This document shows, piece by piece, positions 25,546 through 33,002 of a stretch of 64,000 bases of DNA. Positions within the stretch are counted from its first letter, which is position 1, and each line of letters starts with the position of its first letter. The stretch is taken from assembly GCA_016194705.1 (NCBI GenBank), contig JACQAZ010000038.1, positions 62,001 through 126,000 on the forward strand. Reading direction: 5' to 3'. A program made the translations under genes and the position numbers. Under the pieces are notes generated by a model. That model saw only the letters and a list, made by a program, of their open reading frames with translations, had not been told where the DNA came from and did not search any database. The stretch comes from Elusimicrobiota bacterium (GTDB taxonomy: Bacteria > Elusimicrobiota > Elusimicrobia > UBA1565 > UBA9628).

Positions 25546-27807
25546 GTGCTTTCCTTTTATAGCGCCGCCGCCAAGTGGCTCACGCGGCGCACCAACGCGA
25601 TCTACCGCTGGGCCCACGTCATCGTCCCGCTGGCCCTGCTCATCGGCGCGGTCGCCATCCGTTCGCGGCAGGGCGGCCTCGACGACGAGATCAAGAACAG
25701 GGTCTTCGACCGCTTCCAGAAGATCAGGCCGCGCCAGTACGAGCAGGTCCCCGTGCGCATCGTCGACCTCGACGACGAGAGCTTGGCCAAGCTCGGGCAG
25801 TGGCCCTGGCCGCGGACCTTGCTCGCCAGGTTCGTCGAGCGCATGAGCGCGCAGGGTGCCTCGGTGATCGCCTTCGACGCCGTCTTCGCCGAGCCCGACC
25901 GGACTTCGCCTTCGCAGGTCGCCTCCCTGTGGCCCGACACGCCGCAGACGCGCGAGCTCAAGGGCAGAGTCAAGGAACTGCCGGACCACGACCTCCTCTT
26001 CGCAAGCGCGATTGCCAAGGCCAACGTGGTGACGGGCTTCGCGCTGATCGGCGAGAAAAACGCCGTCGTTCCCCTGGCCAATGCGCGTTTCGCCTACGCC
26101 GGCGACGGCCCGCTGTCCTATCTGCCCGACTTCCCCGGCGCGGTCGCCGATCTCCCGGTCTTGGAGAAGGCCGCGGCGGGCAACGGCAGCATCGGCTTCA
26201 TCCCGGAGCCCGACGGCATCGTGCGCCGCGCGCCGCTTCTGTTTCGCCGCGGCCAGACCTTGCTGCCCTCGCTCGCGGCCGAGGCCCTGCGGGCCGCCCA
26301 GGGAGTGCCCCAATACGCGATCAAGGCCTCGGGCGCCTCCGGCGAGACCAGCTTCGGGGCGCACACGGGCATCACCAAGGTCAAGATCGGCCAGTTCGTG
26401 CTGCCGACCGACGAGACCGGCCGCGTCTGGGTCTACTACACCAAGGAGGCGCCCGAGCGCACGGTCCCGGCCTGGTGCGTCTTCGACAAGAAATGCGCGG
26501 GCGACAAGCTCAAAGGCGCGATCGTCTTCGTGGGCACGAGTGCCGCGGGCTTGAAGGACCTCAGGGCGACTCCGCTTAACCCCGGCGCGCCTGGCGTCGA
26601 GGTCCACGCGAATCTTGCCGAGCAGGCCCTGCTCGGCGTGTACCTCCACCGCCCGGATTGGGCCGACGGGGCGGAGATCCTTTACATGGTCGTCCTGGGA
26701 CTGCTGCTCTTGTTCCTGCTTCCGCGCGTGAACGCGGGCCTGTGCGCGGTCGTCGCGGCGGGCGGCATCTTCGGCGCCTTCGGCTTCTCCTGGCACATGT
26801 TTACGGTGAGGCACTACCTCTTCGATCCCGTTTTTCCGAGCGTGACGGTGCTCTTGATCTACATGTCGTCCTCGCTGATCAGCCATTTAAGGAGCGAGGC
26901 CGAGCGCAAGCAGGTCCGCTCCGCCTTCGGCCAGTACCTGCACCCCAAGCTCGTGGCCGAGCTCGCCAAGCACCCCGAGAAGCTCCAGCTCGGCGGCGTC
27001 ATACGCGAGATGACGGTCTTGTTCTGCGACATCAGGGGCTTCACCACCATTTCCGAGCAGTACGACGCGCACGGCCTGACCCAAGTCATCAACCGGTTTC
27101 TCACGCCGATGAGCGGCATCATCATGGAGCGCATGGGCACCATCGACAAGTACATCGGCGACTGCATCATGGCCTTCTGGAACGCCCCCGAGGAGGACAA
27201 GGAGCACGCGGTCAACGCCTGCCGCTCGGCGCTCGAGATGCACCGGCGTCTCGACATCCTCAACGCGGACTGGGAAAACGAGGACAAGGCCCAGAACCGC
27301 AAGTTCATCCCGATCCACATCGGCGTCGGCCTCAACACGGGGCCGTGCCTCGTCGGCAACATGGGCTCGGACCAGAAGTTCAACTATTCGGTGCTGGGCG
27401 ACGACGTCAATCTCGCCTCGCGCCTCGAGGGCCAGTCCAAGACCTACGGCGCGCAGACCGTCATCGGGCCCGGCACGCGCGAGCTCGCGCCCGAGTTCGC
27501 GGCCATCGAGCTCGACTGCATCCGCGTCAAGGGCAAGACGCGGCCCGTCAACATCTTCGGCCTGATGGGCGACGCCGAGATCGCCGCGAGCCCGGAGTTC
27601 AAGGAGCTCGCCGCGCGCCACGCCGAGATGCTCAAGGTCTATCGCGCCAAGGACTGGGACGCCGCGGAGAAGCTCATCGAGCAGTGCCGCAAGGCGCCCT
27701 ATAATTTGAAGGTTCTGTATGATCTGTACGGCGCGCGCATCAAGGCCTACCGAGACCACGCGCCGGCGGCCGACTGGGACGGGACCTTCACGGCGACGAC
27801 GAAGTAG
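25546..27807 (+). CDS. CHASE2-domain adenylate cyclase (class III)
   Basis: A 753-residue membrane receptor cyclase. One membrane segment (~25-45) leads into an extracytoplasmic CHASE2 domain (~50-370; PVRIVDLDDESLAKLGQWPW and GASVIAFDAVFAEPDR are characteristic). Three closely spaced membrane segments follow (~380-450), then the catalytic domain (~480-690). Metal ligands are Asp495 (FCDIRGF) and Asp539 (YIGDCIM). Purine-recognition Lys535 is present, and transition-state Asn622 and Arg626 lie in VNLASRLE. The second purine-recognition position is Ser, as in CyaC-like enzymes. It should make cAMP in response to a periplasmic signal. GTG 25546 is preferred to ATG 25483 because of the promoter spacing. 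It is divergent from the FecR/TPR-barrel operon. Confidence 0.88.
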   Translation: MLSFYSAAAKWLTRRTNAIYRWAHVIVPLALLIGAVAIRSRQGGLDDEIKNRVFDRFQKIRPRQYEQVPVRIVDLDDESLAKLGQWPWPRTLLARFVERMSAQGASVIAFDAVFAEPDRTSPSQVASLWPDTPQTRELKGRVKELPDHDLLFASAIAKANVVTGFALIGEKNAVVPLANARFAYAGDGPLSYLPDFPGAVADLPVLEKAAAGNGSIGFIPEPDGIVRRAPLLFRRGQTLLPSLAAEALRAAQGVPQYAIKASGASGETSFGAHTGITKVKIGQFVLPTDETGRVWVYYTKEAPERTVPAWCVFDKKCAGDKLKGAIVFVGTSAAGLKDLRATPLNPGAPGVEVHANLAEQALLGVYLHRPDWADGAEILYMVVLGLLLLFLLPRVNAGLCAVVAAGGIFGAFGFSWHMFTVRHYLFDPVFPSVTVLLIYMSSSLISHLRSEAERKQVRSAFGQYLHPKLVAELAKHPEKLQLGGVIREMTVLFCDIRGFTTISEQYDAHGLTQVINRFLTPMSGIIMERMGTIDKYIGDCIMAFWNAPEEDKEHAVNACRSALEMHRRLDILNADWENEDKAQNRKFIPIHIGVGLNTGPCLVGNMGSDQKFNYSVLGDDVNLASRLEGQSKTYGAQTVIGPGTRELAPEFAAIELDCIRVKGKTRPVNIFGLMGDAEIAASPEFKELAARHAEMLKVYRAKDWDAAEKLIEQCRKAPYNLKVLYDLYGARIKAYRDHAPAADWDGTFTATTK

Positions 27808-27811
27808 GCTT

Positions 27812-28642
27812 TCAGCGTAAGGACGCAACGCGCGTCTCGTCGTTTCTGCCAAGGCGGGCGTAGAGCGAAGGGGCCGACCGGTCGATGAACGCGGCCAGCT
27901 CCGCCTCGTCGCGCGGGCGCGCGCCGCTCGAGCCGGGGAAGACCGTGTAGGTCACGCCGGAGCCGACCCCGCCGCTGCGGCCGTCGGGATTGATGCCCAG
28001 AGCCTGAGCCGCCGCGGCCGAAGCCTCGCCGAAGCGCGGCCCGCGGTCGCCGCAGACCGCCCAGACCTTGCGGCCGCGGTATTCGACGAGCGCGAGGTCG
28101 CCCAGTTCGGCGCCGTGGTAGCTCAACGGCAGGACGATGTACGGGACCTTTGTCGCGTCGAGAGATCTTCCGTTGGCGTAGAGGTAGGATGTGCTGTCCT
28201 GGTGCCAGCGGTCGCGGCGTTTGATCTGGCGGGCCAGGACCGGATCGGCGATGAGGCCGTCGGTGTCGATGCTCATCTTGCGGTTCGTGAGTACGATGGG
28301 ATCGGGACCGCCCGCGAGAGCCGGACGGACGACAGGAGCCGACGTTGGAGCCCAGCTGCCGTCGAAGACCTTGCGGCCGGTTTGGTCGCCGTCTCCCGCG
28401 TCGGGCGAGACCCCCGCCGCTCTGAGTGAGACGGCGGAGGCGGAAACGGCGGGCTCGGGACCGGCGCGCCACTCGGGCTGCACTCTGGCCCCGAAGACGA
28501 CGGGCTCTGGAGCGTTCTTAGGCTCGGAGGCGTCGAAGGATGGCTGTGCTGCGCCGGATTTCGCTTTGGTTTCCCGAGGATCGCAACCCGTCAAAGGGAA
28601 AGAAGCGATGGCCAAGCCGATGGCGATGAGCCGGCGGTCCAT
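27812..28642 (-). CDS. GH75-type chitosanase-like lipoprotein
   Basis: A 276-residue protein with a lipobox (PLTGC, Cys19) and a ~90-residue Pro/Ala linker. The C-terminal ~165 residues resemble GH75 endo-chitosanases: MSIDTDGLIAD, DSTSYLYANGRSLDATKVPY, VLPLSYHGAELGDLALVEY, VCGDRGPRFGEASAAAAQ and YTVFPGSSG. The Asp of the D-x-G segment and the Glu in GEAS are candidate catalytic residues. It would cleave partly deacetylated chitin outside the cell. ATG 28642 lies five bases after CATACT. It is four bp from the convergent cyclase. Confidence 0.75.
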   Translation of the reverse strand: MDRRLIAIGLAIASFPLTGCDPRETKAKSGAAQPSFDASEPKNAPEPVVFGARVQPEWRAGPEPAVSASAVSLRAAGVSPDAGDGDQTGRKVFDGSWAPTSAPVVRPALAGGPDPIVLTNRKMSIDTDGLIADPVLARQIKRRDRWHQDSTSYLYANGRSLDATKVPYIVLPLSYHGAELGDLALVEYRGRKVWAVCGDRGPRFGEASAAAAQALGINPDGRSGGVGSGVTYTVFPGSSGARPRDEAELAAFIDRSAPSLYARLGRNDETRVASLR

Positions 28643-28647
28643 GCCTG

Positions 28648-28653
28648 AGTATG
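28648..28653 (-). promoter_or_regulatory. -10 box, leaderless start
   Basis: CATACT on the minus strand, five bases before ATG 28642. Confidence 0.4.
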
Positions 28654-28718
28654 GGCGGTTCGGGTAGGCCTGTCCTGGGCCTTAAGTCCTAGACCCCGTC
28701 CGGGATGCAAAAAGGTTG

Positions 28719-28724
28719 TAAAAT
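28719..28724 (+). promoter_or_regulatory. tRNA-Thr promoter, extended -10
   Basis: TAAAAT preceded by TTG, nine bases before the tRNA 5' end at 28734. Confidence 0.5.
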
Positions 28725-28733
28725 AGTCCCATC

Positions 28734-28805
28734 GCCCGCGTAGCTCAGCGGTAGAGCAACCGCCTTGTAAGCGGTAGGTCGGGAGTTCGACTCTCCCCGC
28801 GGGCT
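28734..28805 (+). tRNA. tRNA-Thr (anticodon TGT)
   Basis: A 72-nt cloverleaf: acceptor GCCCGCG pairs with CGCGGGC plus discriminator T; the anticodon stem ACCGC/GCGGT encloses loop CTTGTAA with anticodon TGT (reads ACA); the T-arm is GGGAG-TTCGACT-CTCCC. The 3' CCA is not encoded. An adenylate cyclase gene starts only 14 nt downstream. Confidence 0.95.
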
Positions 28806-28819
28806 CGCTTCCTTATTAT

Positions 28820-30778
28820 ATGGCCGACAAAGACAAGGCGTCCTCGGGCCGCCGGAAACTCGCCGCGATCATGTTCGCCGACATGGTCTCGTTCTCGGCG
28901 ATCACGCAGCGCGACGAGGCGCTGGCCCTCTCGCTCGTCGACGAGCACCGGGCGCTCATGAAGCCCATCCTCGAGGAATTCGCGGGCCGCATGGTCAAGA
29001 CCATGGGCGACGGCTACATGGTCGAATTCGCCAGCGCGTTGGAAGCCGCGCAATGCGCGGCCGCCATCCAGCGCGCGATGGCCACGCGCAACGCGGCTGC
29101 CAAGCCCGAGCGCCAAATGAGCCTGCGCATCGGCATCCACTTGGGCGATGTCGTCGAGCGCGAGGCCGACGTTTTCGGCGACGGCGTCAACATCGCGGCT
29201 CGCATCGAGCCCAAGGCCGAACCCGGAGGGGTCTGCGTCTCCCAACAGGTCTTCGACCAGATCCACAACAAGATCAAGGACCCGCTCCTGCCCATGGGCA
29301 GGGTCGAGCTCAAGAACATCGTCGAGCCGCTGGCCGTCTACAAGCTTTCCATCGACGGGACCGCGGCTGCGCCGCTCAAGGCTGAAGCCCCCAAGAAGAG
29401 CCAGAACGCGGTCGCGGTGCTGCCCTTCGTGAACATGAGCTCGGACCAGGAGAACGAGTACCTCAGCGACGGCATCACCGAGGACATCATCTCTTCTCTC
29501 TCTTCGGTCGAGGGCCTGCGAGTCTCGGCCCGCACCTCGGCCTTCGCGTTCAAGGGGAAGAAGGAGGACGTGCGCAAGATCGGCGAGAGCCTCAGCGTCT
29601 CTTGGGTCGTCGAGGGCAGCGTGCGCAAATCCGGGACCAAACTGCGCGTCACGGCCCAGCTCGTCGGCGTCAAGGACGGCTACCAGCTTTGGACGGAGCG
29701 CTTCGACCGCGAAATGCGCGACGTTTTCGCGATCCAGGACGAGATCACGACCGCGATCGTCACCGCGCTCAAGGCCAAGTTCAACGTCGCCTGCAAGCTC
29801 ACTTCCGTCGGGCCGAGGGCGCTGACCACCACCGAGGCCTACGAGCTCTACCTCAAGGGGCGTTCGTACTGGAGCCAGCGCGGCTCGGGGCTCAAGAAGG
29901 CCAGGCATTACTTCGAGCTGGCCGTGCTCGAGGATCCCCGCTACGCGCCGCCCTACGCGGGCCTGGCCGACACATTTTCTTTGATGGCCTTCTACGGGAT
30001 GCGGCGCCCGGGCGAGCTGGCCCTGCGCATACGCCAGACCGCTGGGCGGGCCCTCGAGCTCGACGCGAACCTGCCCGACGGGCACTCTCCGCTGGGCTTC
30101 ATCAGCCTCATGTACGATCATGATGCCAGGGATGCGTTCAAGCATCTCAATCGCGCGCTCGAGCTCAGCGTCAATTACGCCCCGGCCCACTATTGGTCGG
30201 CGGTCGTCTTTGGGGCGCTGGAGCGTCACGACGAGGCCTGGGAGTCGAGCCGGCGCGCGATGGAGCTCGATCCCCTCTCGCCGATCGTCATCGCGATCTC
30301 GGGCTGGCTGCGCATCTTCGCGCGGCGCTTCGAGGAGGCCGAGGTCCTCCTGCGCCGCGCCGTGGAGATCAGCCCTAATTTTATGCTGCCCCACTGGATC
30401 ATCGGCCAAGCCTTGGTCGGCCGCGGCGACTTGAAGGGCGCGGTCTCCGAGTTTGAGACGGCCGTCGCCCTGTCCAACCGCAGCCCCTGGTGGTTGGGCA
30501 CGCTCGGCTGGGCTCTGGCGCTCTCAGGACGCAAGGACGAGGCCGCGCTCCTGCGAAGGGAACTCGAAGGGCGCCGTAATTCGGAGTACGTGCCCGCGTT
30601 GATGCTCACGCGCTTGTGCCTGGGTCTCGGGGATGCGGCAGGCGCCCGGCAATGGCTCGAAACCGCGGTCGAAGAACACGACTCTTTGCTCGTATGGCTC
30701 AACGCCGATTTCGCCTTCGACGCGCTCAAGACGCCGGAAAACGCGGACCTCATCGGGCGCCTGCGGCCGCGCCTTTGA
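28820..30778 (+). CDS. soluble adenylate cyclase with TolB-like and TPR regions
   Basis: A 652-residue cytoplasmic protein. Residues ~12-180 are a class III cyclase with metal ligands Asp21 (FADMVSF) and Asp64 (MGDGYM). The canonical adenine-binding pair is Lys60 and Asp117 (DVFGDGVN), with Asn124 and Arg128 for catalysis, so it should be active on ATP. Residues ~200-330 are the CadC/TolB-N-like segment often seen after such cyclases (VAVLPFVNMSSDQENEYLSD, then VSWVVEGSVRKSGTKLRVTA). Residues ~340-650 are TPRs. No membrane segment is visible. It lies 14 nt after tRNA-Thr without its own Shine-Dalgarno. Its TGA overlaps the ATG of the signal peptide of the next gene (TGATG). Confidence 0.87.
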   Translation: MADKDKASSGRRKLAAIMFADMVSFSAITQRDEALALSLVDEHRALMKPILEEFAGRMVKTMGDGYMVEFASALEAAQCAAAIQRAMATRNAAAKPERQMSLRIGIHLGDVVEREADVFGDGVNIAARIEPKAEPGGVCVSQQVFDQIHNKIKDPLLPMGRVELKNIVEPLAVYKLSIDGTAAAPLKAEAPKKSQNAVAVLPFVNMSSDQENEYLSDGITEDIISSLSSVEGLRVSARTSAFAFKGKKEDVRKIGESLSVSWVVEGSVRKSGTKLRVTAQLVGVKDGYQLWTERFDREMRDVFAIQDEITTAIVTALKAKFNVACKLTSVGPRALTTTEAYELYLKGRSYWSQRGSGLKKARHYFELAVLEDPRYAPPYAGLADTFSLMAFYGMRRPGELALRIRQTAGRALELDANLPDGHSPLGFISLMYDHDARDAFKHLNRALELSVNYAPAHYWSAVVFGALERHDEAWESSRRAMELDPLSPIVIAISGWLRIFARRFEEAEVLLRRAVEISPNFMLPHWIIGQALVGRGDLKGAVSEFETAVALSNRSPWWLGTLGWALALSGRKDEAALLRRELEGRRNSEYVPALMLTRLCLGLGDAAGARQWLETAVEEHDSLLVWLNADFAFDALKTPENADLIGRLRPRL

Positions 30779-30839
30779 TGCGGCGCGCGCTCTCGCTTGC
30801 CTTCCTCCTGTCCGCCCCGCCGCTGGCGCCCAGACCGTC

Positions 30840-32969
30840 ATGGGGCCGGCGCGCTTTACGGTCATCGCGCCCGAGCTCATCCGGCTCGAGTACCAGAAGG
30901 ACGGACGCTTCGTAGACGAGCCCTCGCTGTTCGCCGTCGAGCGCGGCGTCGTTTTTGAGGGCTTCCGCGAGGAACGCTCGGGCGAAAAGCTCGTCATCGA
31001 CACGGGCCGCATCCAGCTCATCTACAAGCCCGACGGCAAGCCTTTCCACGCGGGGAACCTGCGCGCCTTGATCAAGACTGGGAACGCGCAATCCGAATGG
31101 AAGCCCGGAGCGCGGAGCGACAAGGACCTCGGAGGCGCGCGCAACCTCGACAACACCAAGGGGCCCGCTCCCATGGAGCAGGGGCTTCTCTCCCGGGACG
31201 GCTGGCATCTGATCGACGACTCGGCGCGCCCTTTGCTCAAGGACGGCTGGTTCGCGGCGCGGTCCAAGGATTCCGGCCTCGACTGGTATCTCTTCGGCTA
31301 CGGGCACGACTACAAGGCCGCGCTCAAGACTCTGACTCTCATCGGCGGCCGCGTGCCCATGCCCCGCAAATACGCGCTGGGCTCCTGGTACTCTCGCTGG
31401 TGGCTTCACTCCGCCAAGGACTACCAGAGAATCGCGGGCGAATACAAAGAGCACGACTTCCCGCTGGACGTTATCGTCATGGACATGGACTGGCACAAGA
31501 AGGACGATTGGACGGGCTACTCTTGGAACAAGGAGTTGTTCCCCGATCCCGAGGGCTTCCTTAAGTGGGCGCACGGCGAGGGGCTCTTCGCGACTTTGAA
31601 CGACCATCTCGCCGGCTCGGTCAAGCCCTTCGAGGACCGCTACTCCGACTTCATGACGGCCCTGGGCCGCGATCCAGCAAAGAGGGAGACCGTTCCCTTC
31701 GATGCGGGAAACAAGACGCAAATGCAGGCGCTGTTCAAGACCGTTTACGAGCCCCTCGAGAAAAGCGGCGTCGACTTCTGGTGGCTCGACTATTGGTCGG
31801 AAGACAAGAACCACCCCGCCAACCACCTCAGATGGGTCAACGAGCTCTACTACCGCCGTTCCCGCAAGGACAATCTGCGCGGCCTTGTTTTCAGCCGCTG
31901 GGGCGACTGGGGCAACCACCGCCAGCCCATGCACTTCTCGGGGGACACCTTCATCCTCTGGCCCACGCTCAAATTCCAAGTCCCGTTCACGGCCAACGCG
32001 GGCAATGTCGGCGCGTTCTACTGGGCTCACGACATCGGCGGCTATCAGGGGGAGCGCAGCGGCGAGCTGCTGGCGCGCTGGACCCAGTTCGGCGCCTTCT
32101 CGGCGGCGCTGCGCCTGCACTCCATGAACAAGCCGTGGCTCGACAAGAGGCCGTGGTCCTACCCAAAGGAGATCGAGGACTCGATGCGGACTTCCTTCCA
32201 TCTGCGCTCCGAGCTCTTCCCTTATACTTACTCGAGCGTCTGGCAAGGGCAGGACCAATCCCTGCCGCTGCTGCGGCCGCTCTATCTGGAGTATCCCGAG
32301 GACGAACGGGCTTACCGCAACCCGCAGGAGTATCTTTACGGGGACGCCTTCCTCGCGGCGCCCGTCGTCGCTCCCGGCAAAGGCCCGAAGCATGTCTCCT
32401 CGCAGAGGGTCTGGCTTCCCGAGGGGACTTGGTACGATTGGTTTTCGGGGGCCAGGTACGAGGGCCCGCTCGAGCGCGAGTTCTCGGCCGACATCAGCTC
32501 GTTTCCGCTCTTCGTGCGCGGCGGCGTCCCCATCGCTCTGCAGCCCTACGCGCCCCGCATGGCGGGCGCCGCGCTCAAGACCCTCCTGGTGCGCGCCTAC
32601 ATGGGCGCGGCAGACCAGAGGGGGGCGACCGCGCTGTACGAGGACGACGGTCTCACGACGGCCTACAGCACCGGTGCCTATTGCCTGACGGGGCTGCAAT
32701 ACTCGCGCGAGAACGACGGGATCACTTTGACCATCACCCCAGGCGCGGGACGCTTTCGCGGGCAGCCCGGCTCGCGCACCTACGTCGTCGAGCTGCCCGG
32801 CCACGGGCGCTTCTCCTCGGTCGAGGTCAACGGCCGCCCGGCCCAGGCCGTCTACGACCCCATCCTCAACGGCAGCCGCATCACGATCGCCGATCGCGAC
32901 ATGCGCGAGGCTTTGGTCGTGCGCGGCCGCTACCTCATCGATCTGCGCTTCCTGCCGCCCCCGCGTTGA
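30840..32969 (+). CDS. GH31 family alpha-glycosidase; signal peptide out of frame
   Basis: A 709-residue open frame with a GH31 (beta/alpha)8 barrel. The nucleophile Asp317 lies in FWWLDYWSEDK and the acid/base Asp369 in HFSGDTFILWP; the FDLP-like IVMDMDWH strand, ANAGNVGAFYWAHDIGGYQG and the proximal C-terminal beta domain are present. It hydrolyses alpha-linked glycosides; the exact linkage is unknown. ATG 30840 has no Shine-Dalgarno. A perfect signal peptide (MRRALSLAFLLSAPPLA) begins at 30778 with TGATG coupling to the cyclase, but in another frame. One extra base near 30830 would join it to GAQTVMGPARFTVI. The native gene is therefore probably 30778-32969 with a 1-base deletion or sequencing error. 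Confidence 0.82.
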   Translation: MGPARFTVIAPELIRLEYQKDGRFVDEPSLFAVERGVVFEGFREERSGEKLVIDTGRIQLIYKPDGKPFHAGNLRALIKTGNAQSEWKPGARSDKDLGGARNLDNTKGPAPMEQGLLSRDGWHLIDDSARPLLKDGWFAARSKDSGLDWYLFGYGHDYKAALKTLTLIGGRVPMPRKYALGSWYSRWWLHSAKDYQRIAGEYKEHDFPLDVIVMDMDWHKKDDWTGYSWNKELFPDPEGFLKWAHGEGLFATLNDHLAGSVKPFEDRYSDFMTALGRDPAKRETVPFDAGNKTQMQALFKTVYEPLEKSGVDFWWLDYWSEDKNHPANHLRWVNELYYRRSRKDNLRGLVFSRWGDWGNHRQPMHFSGDTFILWPTLKFQVPFTANAGNVGAFYWAHDIGGYQGERSGELLARWTQFGAFSAALRLHSMNKPWLDKRPWSYPKEIEDSMRTSFHLRSELFPYTYSSVWQGQDQSLPLLRPLYLEYPEDERAYRNPQEYLYGDAFLAAPVVAPGKGPKHVSSQRVWLPEGTWYDWFSGARYEGPLEREFSADISSFPLFVRGGVPIALQPYAPRMAGAALKTLLVRAYMGAADQRGATALYEDDGLTTAYSTGAYCLTGLQYSRENDGITLTITPGAGRFRGQPGSRTYVVELPGHGRFSSVEVNGRPAQAVYDPILNGSRITIADRDMREALVVRGRYLIDLRFLPPPR

Positions 32970-32984
32970 CGCGGAGTATTGTTG

Positions 32985-32990
32985 TAGAAT
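32985..32990 (+). promoter_or_regulatory. -10 box with short leader
   Basis: TAGAAT preceded by TTGT, twelve bases before ATG 33003, giving a leader of about six nt. Confidence 0.4.
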
Positions 32991-33002
32991 AGGCCCCATT
33001 CC

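Noticed and set aside
25483..25546. ATG 25483 as start of the CHASE2 cyclase
   Set aside because: The extra 21 residues (MPVHGPGVNIEPGP...) look non-coding, and GTG 25546 has a -35/-10 pair at the spacing seen elsewhere in the window.
30778..30845. Programmed frameshift in the GH31 gene
   Set aside because: No slippery heptamer or downstream pseudoknot is visible; a simple 1-base loss explains it better.
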